A DNA stretch of 64,000 nucleotides, taken from G963701675 sp963701675. Lineage in GTDB: Bacteria; Planctomycetota; Planctomycetia; Gemmatales; Gemmataceae. The notes below the pieces were generated by a model, which ran no database searches, had not been told where the DNA came from, and worked only from the letters and a program-made list of their open reading frames with translations. The position numbers and the translations under genes were made by a program. Below are positions 1 to 8,979 of this stretch, in pieces. How positions within the stretch are numbered: position 1 is the stretch's first letter; every line of letters starts with the position of its first letter. The DNA is taken from assembly GCA_963701675.1 (NCBI GenBank), contig OY969623.1:3906001-3970000 (forward strand), read 5' to 3'.

Positions 1-272
1 GGCGCAAAGTCCTCCGCAACGCGCTTCCACGTCTCTTCTATGAGCGCCAACTCGGAGCTATTGAACGTGTTCGGATTGCCGTCCGAGTCGAGCGTGAGCG
101 TCGTTACGTTCGTCGAACCACCCCATACCGGTTCAAAATTTCCGTCGAAGTCGAGATAAAGCGCCTGCACCGCGCCGAGCAAGCTGTTGTAGGCCGGCAC
201 CGGCGGCGTCAAGTTCAAGCGAGCTTCCAGGTATTCCAGGTGCAATGCCGTGCGGTATGCAGACGTCTCCAT
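1..272 (-). CDS. Exported metallopeptidase-like protein, N-terminal part only
   Basis: Partial gene: the start lies at 272 and the C-terminus runs off the left edge. About 90 codons are visible, open throughout, behind a GGGAGGA ribosome site. The protein begins METSAYRTALHLEYLEARLN, which matches the planctomycete N-terminal signature (LExLExR) found on many secreted or surface proteins of the phylum. It is followed by LYLDFDG, a segment I recall from planctomycete secreted proteins with a zinc-metallopeptidase-like fold. No zinc site is visible because the window ends too soon. It is divergently transcribed from the MBL-fold gene. The family call is from memory of the motif, so only the exported status is well supported. 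Confidence 0.6.
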   Translation of the reverse strand, partial: METSAYRTALHLEYLEARLNLTPPVPAYNSLLGAVQALYLDFDGNFEPVWGGSTNVTTLTLDSDGNPNTFNSSELALIEETWKRVAEDFA

Positions 273-468
273 GCTGTCCTCCCAATCGGTACGGGTTAGC
301 GAAACGAGTCGGAATCGATTCTATTCGGTGGATGTAGGGAAGGGAAATGAAAAAGCGGTGATGACACTTGTTGAAGCCTCCGCCGTCCATTACGGAATCC
401 CAGGTAGCCCCACGCTACCTGTGCCCGCTATGATACAAGCGCCGACGCGAACCCGAGGACAACCGTCG

Positions 469-1221
469 ATGTTTCACACCGCACTTGGTCTAATCGCTTG
501 TCTACTCCTTCCCGGAATTACCCAAGCCGAATCAAAGCCGCTAACACTTCGTTGGCACGGTCAGTCGTTCTTCGACTTGGAAACCAGCCAGGGTACACGG
601 ATCGCCTTCGACCCGCATGCCATCGAGGCGTATGGGCGAATCGTGGTGAAGGCGGACCTCGTTCTCGTAAGTCATTTACACAACGACCATACACAGATCG
701 ATGCGATCGATAATCCGAAGAAGAAAGTGATCCAGGGTCTCGTTGTCAATGGTCGCCGAACCGATTGGAACTCCATCGACGAGAAGTTCCGCGACGTGAC
801 CATCCGTTCCGTCGGCGCCTACCACGACGATGTCCAGGGCCTGGAGAAAGGCAAGAATACTATTTTCATCGTCGAGGTCGACGGACTTCGCTTCGCCCAT
901 CTCGGCGACTTGGGACATGTTCTCACCGACCAACAACTCAAACAGATTGGCCCCATCGACGTGCTCATGATTCCCGTGGGCGGCGTTTACACTTTGAACG
1001 GAACGGAGGCGAAAAAGGTCGTGGAGCAAATCAAGCCACGGCTATACGTCGTGCCGATGCACTACGGGACGAAGGAGTTCGAGGACCTGCTGCCCGTCAG
1101 TGAGTTTCTGGAGGATCAGCCGAAGGAATCCGTCAAGCTGCAAACTCGCACCAACAAACTGACGATCGAAAAAGACTTGAAAATGGACAAGCCGGCAATC
1201 GTCGTCCTCAACTGGAAGTAA
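469..1221 (+). CDS. MBL-fold metal-dependent hydrolase, exported (UPF0173-like)
   Basis: The 250-residue protein starts at the ATG at 469, preceded by GAGGA; an in-frame upstream ATG at 250 would overlap the divergent gene and add no recognisable sequence. Residues 1-20 (MFHTALGLIACLLLPGITQA) form a signal peptide, so it is probably periplasmic. The metallo-beta-lactamase metal motif is present as SHLHNDHTQ. Further His/Asp ligands are likely in HLGDLGH and in PMHYGT near the C-terminus. This pattern fits the UPF0173/YtkL-type branch of the metallo-beta-lactamase fold, whose substrates are mostly unknown. The gene stands alone, with a convergent cupin gene 20 bp downstream. Confidence 0.85.
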   Translation: MFHTALGLIACLLLPGITQAESKPLTLRWHGQSFFDLETSQGTRIAFDPHAIEAYGRIVVKADLVLVSHLHNDHTQIDAIDNPKKKVIQGLVVNGRRTDWNSIDEKFRDVTIRSVGAYHDDVQGLEKGKNTIFIVEVDGLRFAHLGDLGHVLTDQQLKQIGPIDVLMIPVGGVYTLNGTEAKKVVEQIKPRLYVVPMHYGTKEFEDLLPVSEFLEDQPKESVKLQTRTNKLTIEKDLKMDKPAIVVLNWK

Positions 1222-1240
1222 TTGCCGGCGTCTCGCACCT

Positions 1241-1570
1241 CTATCGATACTCTTCTCGCACCGGGCAGAAAATGTCCAGCACACGGGCCTTGCGGTCGAG
1301 CGTGACGACTTTGTGCTTCACGTTTCCCGGAATGCGGTAGAAGTCCCCGGGATGCAGCGTTCTCTCTTCGCCGCCGATGGTGAAAATCACGCTTCCTTCC
1401 AACATCATCCCGACTTGTTCGTGGGGATGGGAATGCTCGTCAACGACGGAATGGGGTTCGAGTTCGGCGTGCGACATCATGATTTGGTGGGCGGCGCAGG
1501 TATGAATGCGGACCCCGGGAAAGATCGTGTGACGAGAACACTCGTCCGTCGAAGGAAAGTAGTTGTTCAT
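1241..1570 (-). CDS. Cupin-domain protein
   Basis: A 109-residue single-domain cupin. The first cupin motif is visible as HSHPHEQVGMMLEG (two His, Glu and Gly) and the second as PGDFYRIPGNVKH. Together these give the usual metal-binding His-His-Glu-His set. Small cupins bind a metal and often a small sugar- or acid-like ligand; nothing here reveals the substrate. The start at 1570 (MNNYFP) is chosen over an in-frame ATG at 1603 because the extra 11 residues fall in a repeat-containing intergenic stretch, although neither has a strong ribosome site. It converges on the MBL-fold hydrolase and lies just downstream of the exported protein at 1624-2970. Confidence 0.8.
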   Translation of the reverse strand: MNNYFPSTDECSRHTIFPGVRIHTCAAHQIMMSHAELEPHSVVDEHSHPHEQVGMMLEGSVIFTIGGEERTLHPGDFYRIPGNVKHKVVTLDRKARVLDIFCPVREEYR

Positions 1571-1600
1571 GATGACAGTATAGAGACCGGATGAAACAAT

Positions 1601-1626
1601 CATCCCGTCATCCCGTCATCCCATCA
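1601..1626. repeat. Tandem TCATCCCG-type short repeat
   Basis: Three near-identical octamer units (catcccgt, catcccgt, catcccat) lie between two minus-strand genes and touch the stop codon of the second. The same unit recurs at 38243-38285, where it forms a hairpin. It looks like a short intergenic repeat or spacer; no function is evident. Confidence 0.5.
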
Positions 1627-2970
1627 CTTCAACAGGCCGGCGCCCAACATGCCGTGCACTTCCGCACTTTGGCGAACCACTAGCGTCATCGTGGCGGCGC
1701 TGAAGGTAATGCTGCCGCCGCCGATTCGCCAACTGTCGGGTTCAACCGAGTCCTTAATCATGTCCATGATCTGAGTGGCCTGTTGGGCCATCAGAGCCTG
1801 ATTGACGCTCGGGTTGAGCCACCACGGCATTCCCGGAGTGTTGACCATCAACTGTGGTTGTCCCATGGCGGCAGCGAGACTCGGATTATTCAACAAGTCG
1901 CCGATGAAGTAACTTCGGACCACCATCATGTTCTTCGCCCTTAAATTCGTAGTCACCTCAATGGACTGATCCTTGATGACGTATGCCAAGCCGTAGTCGG
2001 CGAGCAGGCGACGCAGCAGCGTGCGAGCGGCCAGACCGTTGGCCGGCGTTTCCATCGTTACCGGCGTCTCGTACTTCACCTGCGATTCTTCCAGCGCGAT
2101 CCGGTCGATCAGAATCGGTTGCTTGATTTGGTCCGAGATGAATTTGATCGCGTTCTCAAACGACTCGCTTCTGAACTTAACGACGATGCGCGAGTCCAGT
2201 GCCTTCAGGATGTTCTTCTCTTTCTCGGTCAACGGCATGGTGCGGGTACGATTCTTCACCCGTTCCTGCCAGTCCTTAGGGAAGTCGACATCGCGTGACG
2301 ACGGCGTCGCCGACTTTTGAAAATCTCTCTGGACACTCACGTCGCTTCGATCACGGTCGACCGCTAGAGTTTGTGCCCGTGCGACGTTGCCTGCGACGGA
2401 GGCCGTGCGGCTAGCGGCCACGACCGCGGGGTCGGAGGGGAATTGCCGCGCCAGATCGTCGGCCATTGCTCGCGCTTCGTCGAGTTTTCCGTCGCTGCGC
2501 AGGTGCTTGATCGTGTCGAGTGTTCGTGCGATGGTCTCATTGGCAGCATCCTGCCGATCTTGTTCGGCTCGCCGTTGTTGGGCGACGTTTGGGGCGTTCG
2601 TAGAGGCAGGCTTTTGGCCAACCGTCATCTCCATGTAGCGAATCTTCACTTTCAGCATCCGGACCATGCTGTCCCGACGCTCGGCAGGAAGATTGGGCTC
2701 GGCTTCGACCTGCCCGAGGATCGCTTTCAAGCAGTCTATCGCGGCCTTCCGGTCGGTGGCGCCGAGACGGTCCGCCTCCTTGTACGCGGCGTGAACCTCG
2801 GCTTCGAGTTTCTGTGCCGCAATCTCATCCAATCGGCGTACGGCTTTGAGAGCAGCTTCAGTGTCGTTCTCAGTGGCGCCCGTCGCGGATCCACCGGCGA
2901 GCAACGTGCCGCCCACCATGGCCGCGGTGACAAGGTACCGGCATCGTCCCACTATTCGTGTCCCGAGCAT
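1624..2970 (-). CDS. Exported planctomycete protein with a secretin/TonB short N-terminal-like (STN-like) region
   Basis: A 448-residue protein. The start at 2970 (MLGTRIVGRCR) has AAGGAAA upstream and opens a clear signal peptide ending near ATGA; longer in-frame starts add only low-complexity sequence. Residues about 30-200 are Ala/Arg/Glu-rich and predicted mostly helical. From about residue 230, a fold-like segment (SRIVVKFRSESFENAIKFI, then a repeat of similar beta-alpha type around QPILIDRIAL) resembles the short domains found at the N-terminus of secretins and TonB receptors. Planctomycetes encode many such exported proteins of unknown function. No partner genes are adjacent; folC follows upstream on the same strand after about 235 bp. 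Confidence 0.6.
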   Translation of the reverse strand: MLGTRIVGRCRYLVTAAMVGGTLLAGGSATGATENDTEAALKAVRRLDEIAAQKLEAEVHAAYKEADRLGATDRKAAIDCLKAILGQVEAEPNLPAERRDSMVRMLKVKIRYMEMTVGQKPASTNAPNVAQQRRAEQDRQDAANETIARTLDTIKHLRSDGKLDEARAMADDLARQFPSDPAVVAASRTASVAGNVARAQTLAVDRDRSDVSVQRDFQKSATPSSRDVDFPKDWQERVKNRTRTMPLTEKEKNILKALDSRIVVKFRSESFENAIKFISDQIKQPILIDRIALEESQVKYETPVTMETPANGLAARTLLRRLLADYGLAYVIKDQSIEVTTNLRAKNMMVVRSYFIGDLLNNPSLAAAMGQPQLMVNTPGMPWWLNPSVNQALMAQQATQIMDMIKDSVEPDSWRIGGGSITFSAATMTLVVRQSAEVHGMLGAGLLK

Positions 2971-3205
2971 GTCCGTTTCCTTTACTTGAGAACCTTGGCG
3001 TTGGCGCACGCTGTCCCTTACGCAGTTATCGCCCAATGACGAATCGTGCTGCGAACAACGCCGCTGATTTGACGGAGTAGCTTGCCGTCGAGCCTGCACG
3101 ATGTGAATGAGTCGCGCGGGCGGAGCGAAGGATAATGGCGTTACAACGGTGCAGTTCGCAAAAAACCCTAAAGGTGGTGCGGAATTCCGCCTCCGGGCCT
3201 ACGCA

Positions 3206-4529
3206 TTAATTCCTGATTGCCAGTGGTCGTAGGTCCCCGGCAAGGAAAACGGAGCCGGTAATGCATACCAAATCACTTGGCGCCGCGGCTGCGTACGCCG
3301 CTTCCCACGCATCTTTCGGTGTCGGACACACCGTGGCCGGCGGTCCACCGAGAGTCGCATTGATCGCTGCTAATTCGGCAGGGACTGCACTTCGTCGATT
3401 GCTTGAGATGGTGAAGTAAACGTGTTCGAAATGAGGCGCCAACAGACTGACCATGCCGGCCACATCCTTATCCGCACTAACGGCAAAAACCAGCCGTCGG
3501 CGAACCGGCGGAAATGACGTCAGTAACGTCTCAATCAAAGCCTGGACGGATGCCACGTTGTGAGCGCAGTCCAATACGACCAACGGCTCGTATCGGACGA
3601 CTTCAAGGCGCCCCGGCCACCAGACGTTCGCCAACCCAAGGGCTACTGCTTGGTCGTCGATGATCAGGCCGCCGCGCTGGAGCTCTTCGACGGTCGCCAC
3701 GGCGACGGCCGCGTTGGCGGCTTGATGCTCACCGAGCAAGCCCAACTCCATTTGCGGCCAGGCCCTCTCTGCCGTCGTGATTCGCACCCTCGGTTTCCTA
3801 AGGCGGCGCGCATCGCCGGCAACGACAAGCCCCGGTTCATACTCGAAGTGAAAATCCGTGTTGAGTTCGCGCAAGGGTGCATTCCGTTCCCGGCTCGTTG
3901 CCTGGATTACTGCCCGTGCCTCTGGCGCCGTCGCCCCGCTGATGACAACCCGGCCTGATTTGACGATGCCGGCCTTTTCCATCGCGATACTCGACAGCCG
4001 ATCACCTAATTGTTGGGTGTGGTCGAGGCTGATGCTCGTAATGACGGATGCCAGCGGCATGCATACGTTCGTCGAGTCGAACCTACCGCCCAACCCCACT
4101 TCAAGAACCGCTACGTCCACCTCACGTCGGGCGAAATGCACGAACGCCATGGCGGTAGCAACCTCGAAAAAAGTCGGTAGGCCGTCGATGGCCTCGCTTG
4201 CGCCGTACCGTTGCAATCAGTTCTGTCAGTTCGGTTTTGCTCACCGGGACACGGTCAATCTGAATTCGCTCTTCGACGCTGCACAGGTGTGGCGAGGTGA
4301 ATAGGCCGGTGACGTGACCCGCTTCTTGCAAAATCGCCGCCAACATCGCCGACGTAGAACCTTTACCCTTGCTCCCTGCGACATGGACGATGGGCAACCG
4401 TTGTTCGGGGTTTCCCAAACCCGCCATGAGGGCGCGCATTCGGTCGAGTTTCAAATCGTCCGGCTGCGGCGTGCTTTTCTCGTAATTGACGAGGCCAAAC
4501 CAATAGTCGATGGCCTGTTCATATGTCAT
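3206..4529 (-). CDS. folC: Folylpolyglutamate synthase/dihydrofolate synthase, split by a frameshift in this sequence
   Basis: FolC adds glutamate to folates with ATP. The N-terminal part, read from 4529, carries the P-loop (VAGSKGKGSTSA) and the SPHL motif. The rest, read one frame over from about 4216, carries TFFEVATAMAF, the metal/ATP segment EVGLGGRFDSTN, SLDHTQQLG and the C-terminal VLDCAHNVAS. The two frames meet at 4203-4217 and need one base to be skipped. With that correction the product is about 440 residues, normal for the family, and every expected motif is present. A single extra base in the sequence is therefore the simplest reading. If genuine, it would inactivate a gene that is usually essential. 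Confidence 0.85.
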
Positions 4530-4774
4530 GGGGACAGATTAGACCGCGCCGAAGCGTCGCCTAGTGGTCTTCCGGAACGCAATCAATTCTCGACATGCGA
4601 CGTGTTTTGCAGTCGGCTCTCATTGCTTAGGCGGAATGATCCATAGAGGCTACGTGAACTGACCAGCTTGGCTAGCCATAGCACACAATGCAATCCAGAA
4701 GCGCTAACGGCGGCCTATCTGCCAAGCCGAAGTAATCGACGCTAACACACCTAGCTTAATGTGGGAGGAGAGGC

Positions 4775-5209
4775 ATGGACGGCGTGCGCCTTTTGTCGGC
4801 CGAGCGGGTGCCTTCGAACCTTGCATGTTGCCGATGCGGCCGGGAGGACCGAAACTGGGATCGTATCGCCCACAAAGCGTACTGCCCTAATTGTCAGGAA
4901 ATGCTCGCCGTCGGCGAAGGCCCGCCGCTGATCGAGAAGACCGAAAAACGTCGCTGCGCCGTCTGTAACCGCCTGGGAACCGTGTGCTTTCTCAGCTACC
5001 CGCTTCATCATGATGGCGTCGTCGCCGTTGACTTATGTGCCGAGCATATCCGCGCAATCATTGCTCGCCGATTGGGAACCTATGCCTACGGCCAGCTTCG
5101 CCGTCAACTCAAACGCATTGGCGTCGGCGCCGAGAATCTCTTCCTGCTCCACGGCGCCTTTTACGACCACAGCGGACGCGCTCTGCAACCGGCGGACATG
5201 GAAGGATGA
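4775..5209 (+). CDS. Small zinc-ribbon protein, planctomycete hypothetical
   Basis: A 144-residue protein with a strong ribosome site (GGGAGGAG). Three cysteine pairs are visible: CCRCG near residue 19, CPNC near residue 37 and CAVC near residue 61. A further Cys-Ala-Glu-His follows near residue 88 (DLCAEHI). This suggests one or two zinc ribbons followed by a basic helical tail. It has no signal peptide, so it is probably cytoplasmic. Nucleic-acid or protein binding is a guess from the fold type only. It stands alone between folC and a Rieske oxygenase, on the opposite strand to folC. Confidence 0.7.
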   Translation: MDGVRLLSAERVPSNLACCRCGREDRNWDRIAHKAYCPNCQEMLAVGEGPPLIEKTEKRRCAVCNRLGTVCFLSYPLHHDGVVAVDLCAEHIRAIIARRLGTYAYGQLRRQLKRIGVGAENLFLLHGAFYDHSGRALQPADMEG

Positions 5210-5213
5210 AGCA

Positions 5214-5302
5214 GAAAACGATGAAGGATGAACGATAAACGATGAATTATCCGTGCCCCCGCATTATCCTATATCTCATCGTTCATCGCTCATCGTTCAT
5301 CG
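5214..5302. repeat. Imperfect inverted repeat built of CGATGAA/TTCATCG units
   Basis: The left part (about 5216-5243) holds four gatgaa-type units and the right part (about 5274-5302) holds their complements (four tcatcg units). The two arms can pair over roughly 28 bases around a C-rich loop. It fills the gap between the zinc-ribbon gene and the Rieske oxygenase gene, and the right arm runs up to the latter's ribosome site. It could fold back in the transcript, ending the upstream message or limiting access to the downstream start. Confidence 0.55.
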
Positions 5303-5314
5303 TTGAGGAATGCT

Positions 5315-6424
5315 GTGGCCGGCGCAATTGAAGCCCAACTCCGCCTGTTTGATTCCAGCCTGCCGCTTGAGCGGGCACATACCATTCCGAACTCGTGGTA
5401 CCACGACGAAGACGTGTATGCCGCTGAATGTAGGGCGGTCTTCGGTGATTCATGGCAAGCGATCGGCCGGGTTGATCAGGTGTCGACGCCGGGCAAGTAT
5501 TTCACCGCCGTAGTCGCCGGGGAACCCATCGTCGTTGTCCGCAGCGAGGATGGAGTGTTGCGGGCGTTCTATAACGTGTGCCGACATCGAGCGGCATGCG
5601 TGGCGCCGGAAGCGGAAGGCCACGCCACGCGATTCCGCTGCCGATACCACGGCTGGACGTATGACTTGTCGGGACGATTACGCGGGACCCCCGAATTCGA
5701 CGGCGTCGCTGACTTCGAGCGCGAGAAGAACGGATTGATTTCGGTGGCGGTAGACGTGTGGGGGCCGCTCGTCTTCGTGCACCTCGGCAAGACTCCATCC
5801 GCCTGCGGCGGACTGGCGCAGTTCCTCGCTCCGTTGACCGAACGGACGCAGAATCTTGGCGTGGAAACCTTGCGCTTTGTCGAACGCCGGGACTATCGTT
5901 TGGAATGCAATTGGAAGGTATTCGTCGACAACTATCTCGATGGCGGGTATCACATCAACACCGTCCATCCGGGGCTGGCCGGCGTCGTCAACTACACGGA
6001 CTATCGAACCGAGATTTTCGACCAGGCCAGCGTGCAGATCAGCCCCCTAAAACCGGCCGAGGATAAATCTTTAAGCAAAGTCCGAGCCGGAGATGCCGCG
6101 TACTACTGGTGGGTGTTTCCGAACTTGATGTTGAACATCTACCAGGGCGTCATGGATACGAACCTGGTGCTTCCGCTCGGCCCCAATGCATGTCGCGTCG
6201 TCTTCGATTTCTATTTCACGGAAACCGAGAGCCTCGCGGCCAAGCAGTTCAACGCCGAGAGCATGCGGGTCGGCCACCAGATCCAACTCGAGGACATCGG
6301 CATTTGCGAAGAAGTGCAGCGCGGACTCGCAAGCAGGTCTTTCAAAACCGGGCGTTTTAGCGTGAAACGTGAAGCGCCCGGCTACCACTTTCACCAATTA
6401 CTGGCGCGGCAGCTAACAAGCTAA
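5315..6424 (+). CDS. Rieske [2Fe-2S] ring-hydroxylating oxygenase, alpha subunit
   Basis: A 369-residue oxygenase. The Rieske cluster ligands are C89/H91 and C109/H112 (NVCRHRA and CRYHGW). The mononuclear iron site appears as DNYLDGGYHINTVH, with the two His of the His-x4-His pair. The overall layout (Rieske domain, then catalytic domain) matches the choline monooxygenase/CMO-like branch rather than a specific aromatic dioxygenase. GTG at 5315 is chosen because GAGGA lies 5 bp upstream; a TTG at 5303 is the alternative. No ferredoxin, reductase or beta-subunit gene is nearby, so electrons must come from an unlinked partner. The substrate is unknown. Confidence 0.88.
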   Translation: MAGAIEAQLRLFDSSLPLERAHTIPNSWYHDEDVYAAECRAVFGDSWQAIGRVDQVSTPGKYFTAVVAGEPIVVVRSEDGVLRAFYNVCRHRAACVAPEAEGHATRFRCRYHGWTYDLSGRLRGTPEFDGVADFEREKNGLISVAVDVWGPLVFVHLGKTPSACGGLAQFLAPLTERTQNLGVETLRFVERRDYRLECNWKVFVDNYLDGGYHINTVHPGLAGVVNYTDYRTEIFDQASVQISPLKPAEDKSLSKVRAGDAAYYWWVFPNLMLNIYQGVMDTNLVLPLGPNACRVVFDFYFTETESLAAKQFNAESMRVGHQIQLEDIGICEEVQRGLASRSFKTGRFSVKREAPGYHFHQLLARQLTS

Positions 6425-6450
6425 GCCCACGGGTTGCAATCGGTGGGCTT
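6423..6450. terminator. Hairpin between convergent genes
   Basis: An 8-bp perfect stem (AAGCCCAC/GTGGGCTT) with a 12-base loop overlaps the stop codon of the Rieske gene and ends just before the convergent anti-sigma gene. The plus-strand side is followed by CTTCTGTC, a poor T-tract. It could serve both directions. Confidence 0.5.
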
Positions 6451-6453
6451 CTG

Positions 6454-6687
6454 TCACTGTTCTGATTGAAACTCGGCGAGCGCCTTTTCGAGCCGTTCTT
6501 TGAGCGCTGGAGGAATGGGCTGGCACGGCAGTTTCCGCGTGATGCGGATTGTCAACTGGTATGTCTCAAGATATGTGACACAGGGCGGACAGGCGCCGAG
6601 GTGTTCCTGGATGCGTTGATGGTGATCCGGTGGTAGCTCCCCGGAAATGAAATCGATGAGGAGTTCCGCCAGTTCGCGGCAGTTCAT
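6454..6687 (-). CDS. Anti-sigma factor, zf-HC2 zinc-finger type
   Basis: A 77-residue soluble protein with the HLGACPPC motif (His-x3-Cys-x2-Cys) of zinc-binding anti-sigma domains, preceded by MNCRELAELL. The start overlaps the stop of the upstream sigma gene (ATGA) and has GAGGAG, so the two are translationally coupled. Proteins of this type hold their ECF sigma factor inactive, often in a redox- or ligand-dependent way. There is no transmembrane helix, which fits a cytoplasmic sensor. Confidence 0.88.
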   Translation of the reverse strand: MNCRELAELLIDFISGELPPDHHQRIQEHLGACPPCVTYLETYQLTIRITRKLPCQPIPPALKERLEKALAEFQSEQ

Positions 6688-7286
6688 ACAGTGGTCTCCT
6701 CAAAATGTGGCGCCAGCGCTTCGCGCATGAGCAGCCGGGCACGATGCAGCCGACTCTTGACGGCGGCAACACCTAATCCCAGGAACTCGGCAATGTCCGA
6801 GTTCGGAAGATCTTCAACGTCCGCGAGGACATAAACATCACGGTAGATTTCCGGAAGTCCCGCTATGGCCCGTTCAATGAGTTCGTGCGTTTCGCTGTTA
6901 AGGACTTGCTGGTCCGGTTCGATGGACCACGGCTTCACCGGTGTGCCGTGGCCGCCATGTTCGAGGAACCGGTCGAGCGGGTCAGCAATGCGGTTCTTGT
7001 TCTGTGAAGCCCGCTTCTGCCGGTGAGACAAGGAAGCATTGACGGTAACGCGGTGCAACCACGTCGGGAAGGCGGACTCGCCACGAAAGGTGTCCAGCTT
7101 CCGCACGACTTGCAGCAGGACGTCCTGTGTCACGTCCTCGGCGTCGGAATCACTTCCTAGCATGCGCCGCGCCAAGTTGTAGATGCGCGGCGCGAAATCC
7201 CGAAACACCTTTTCCGGCGTCAGGACGCTGCCATTACCATTCGCTTTAGGCTCTGCCATACTTGGCCCCTGGTTACGATCACTCAT
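6684..7286 (-). CDS. ECF-type RNA polymerase sigma factor
   Basis: A 200-residue sigma-70 family protein. Region 2 is visible as YNLARRMLGSDSDAEDVTQD and the FPTWLHRVTVNA stretch. Region 4 appears as LPEIYRDVYVLADVEDLPNS followed by the helix-turn-helix segment GVAAVKSRLHRAR. An acidic/basic linker separates them. The gene is followed directly by its anti-sigma factor (4-bp overlap), which implies stress-type control by release from that protein. Its regulon cannot be read from the window. The start at 7286 has no strong ribosome site; a shorter start at 7259 is possible. Confidence 0.92.
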   Translation of the reverse strand: MSDRNQGPSMAEPKANGNGSVLTPEKVFRDFAPRIYNLARRMLGSDSDAEDVTQDVLLQVVRKLDTFRGESAFPTWLHRVTVNASLSHRQKRASQNKNRIADPLDRFLEHGGHGTPVKPWSIEPDQQVLNSETHELIERAIAGLPEIYRDVYVLADVEDLPNSDIAEFLGLGVAAVKSRLHRARLLMREALAPHFEETTV

Positions 7287-7362
7287 TCTAACGGCGGATC
7301 AGCCCGCCTGGCAACCTGTTGGACACGTAATGACCTGAATAACCACGCCAAACGTGGCTCCG

Positions 7363-7391
7363 TTGCATGACAATCTGCTTCTTCCTATAAT
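7363..7391 (+). promoter_or_regulatory. Near-consensus sigma-70 promoter for the ffh operon
   Basis: TTGCAT (7363-7368) and TATAAT (7386-7391) are separated by 17 bases. The -10 box is perfect and the -35 matches four of six. It lies about 70 bp before the ffh start, and no other comparable site is seen in the 176-bp gap. Confidence 0.75.
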
Positions 7392-7462
7392 GTTCGCTCT
7401 GGCTCAGCAACGGGTTGCCGTTGGGGTGCGCGCAGCAACCCGACAAAATCGTGTAAAGCGGT

Positions 7463-8965
7463 ATGTTCGAAGGTATTCAACGCGGTTTGAGTGACGCGCT
7501 CAAGAAGCTGCGAGGTCGCGGCCGACTGACGGAGTCCAACGTCCGCGACGGCATGCGCGAAGTCCGCCGTGCGCTCCTCGAAGCCGACGTGAATTTCAAC
7601 GTTGCCAACGCCTTCATCGAGCGCGTGACGGAGAAGTCCGTCGGGCAGGCCGTCTTACGAACCGTTGATCCCAGCGAGCAGATTGTTCGAATTGTCTACG
7701 AGGAACTTGTCGGTTTGATGGGCCCCGTGGATCATAGTTTCCACTTCGCCAAGGACCGGCCGACGGTAATCATGCTCTGCGGACTTCAGGGTAGCGGTAA
7801 GACCACGACGGCCGGCAAACTCGCCCTCACGCTGCGTGAACGCGGTCGCAAGCCAATCCTTGTGGCGGCCGACTTGCAGCGCCCGGCAGCTATCGACCAG
7901 CTCAAAGTGCTCGGCGACCAGATCAAAGTCCCTGTCTATTGTGAGTCAATAAACGGGAAACCTCCGTCGCCCGTGGATGTGTGCCGAAATGGAGTGGCGA
8001 ATGCCAGGCACCTTCTTCTGGATACCGTGATCCTCGACACCGCCGGCCGGCTGCACATCGCCGAGATGCCGATGGACGAGCTTCGTCAGATTGACAAAGT
8101 GGTGCGACCGGACCAGGTATACCTCGTCTGTGACGCGATGACCGGCCAGGACGCCGTGAATAGCTCCAAGGCGTTTAATGACGCACTCGAACTCAACGGC
8201 GTCATTCTCACCAAGCTGGACGGCGATGCACGCGGTGGCGCCGCCCTCTCCATCAAGGAAGTTACCAAGGTGCCGATCAAGCTGATCGGCGTCGGCGAAA
8301 AGCTCGAGGCCCTGGAAGAGTTCCATCCAGAGCGCATGGCCCAACGTATCATCGGCCAAGGCGATCTGATGGGCCTGATCGAGAAGGTCGGCAAAGTCCA
8401 GATGGAACTGGGCGAGGAGGAGATCGCCCGTCAGCAGAAGAAGCTGGCCGAGGGCGACTTTACACTGGACGACTTTCGCAAGCAGTTCGAACAAATCAAG
8501 AAAATGGGCATGAAAGACATGATCGGTCGCATGCCCGGCATGGAAGGATTAGTACCGGAAGGCGAAGACCCCGAAGAGGCCATGGGCCGCATTCAGGGCA
8601 TGATCGATTCAATGACCAAGGCCGAGCGGCGCAATCCCGACCTGATCGACATGGGCCGTCGCCGCCGCATCGCCGCCGGAAGTGGAACGGAGCCGCATGA
8701 GATTAAGCAGTTCCTCACACAGTTCGAACAAGTACGAACTTTAATGCGGCAAATGGCGAAGATGAGTGTCTTTCAACGCCTGAAGATGATGTCCGGCCTG
8801 GGAAAGATGGGCGCATTTCAGCCGGGCGCCATGATAAAAAGCAAGGTCGGCACCGGCCATCGCAAGAGCGCCAAGGAACGAGCCGAGGATCGTAAGAAGA
8901 AACGCCGCCTCGACCGACGTGGCGGAAAGAAACCGAAGGACGATCAAAACCCGGATAGACAATAA
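7463..8965 (+). CDS. ffh: Signal recognition particle protein
   Basis: The 500-residue GTPase binds 4.5S RNA and signal sequences and brings ribosomes to the membrane with FtsY. The N domain covers residues 1-95. The GTPase G domain has its P-loop at residues 107-115 (GLQGSGKTT), DTAGRLH, and TKLDGDARGG. The Met-rich M domain runs from about 310 with GKMGAFQPG and a very basic C-terminal tail (KKKRRLDRRGGKK). The length is slightly above the usual 450 because of that tail. It leads a run of ffh-rpsP-trmD-rplS, an order seen in many bacteria. Confidence 0.97.
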   Translation: MFEGIQRGLSDALKKLRGRGRLTESNVRDGMREVRRALLEADVNFNVANAFIERVTEKSVGQAVLRTVDPSEQIVRIVYEELVGLMGPVDHSFHFAKDRPTVIMLCGLQGSGKTTTAGKLALTLRERGRKPILVAADLQRPAAIDQLKVLGDQIKVPVYCESINGKPPSPVDVCRNGVANARHLLLDTVILDTAGRLHIAEMPMDELRQIDKVVRPDQVYLVCDAMTGQDAVNSSKAFNDALELNGVILTKLDGDARGGAALSIKEVTKVPIKLIGVGEKLEALEEFHPERMAQRIIGQGDLMGLIEKVGKVQMELGEEEIARQQKKLAEGDFTLDDFRKQFEQIKKMGMKDMIGRMPGMEGLVPEGEDPEEAMGRIQGMIDSMTKAERRNPDLIDMGRRRRIAAGSGTEPHEIKQFLTQFEQVRTLMRQMAKMSVFQRLKMMSGLGKMGAFQPGAMIKSKVGTGHRKSAKERAEDRKKKRRLDRRGGKKPKDDQNPDRQ

Positions 8966-8979
8966 CCATTGGAGGAATC

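Noticed and set aside
250..468. Upstream extension of the MBL-fold gene to 250
   Set aside because: The extra 73 codons overlap the divergent gene and lack a signal or ribosome site; the signal peptide starts at 469.
3560..3958. Plus-strand ORF of 132 codons opposite folC
   Set aside because: Lies entirely antisense to a conserved gene; no ribosome site or motif.
7287..7462. SRP RNA or other ncRNA before ffh
   Set aside because: No conserved SRP RNA tetraloop or stem could be recognised; only the promoter is supported.
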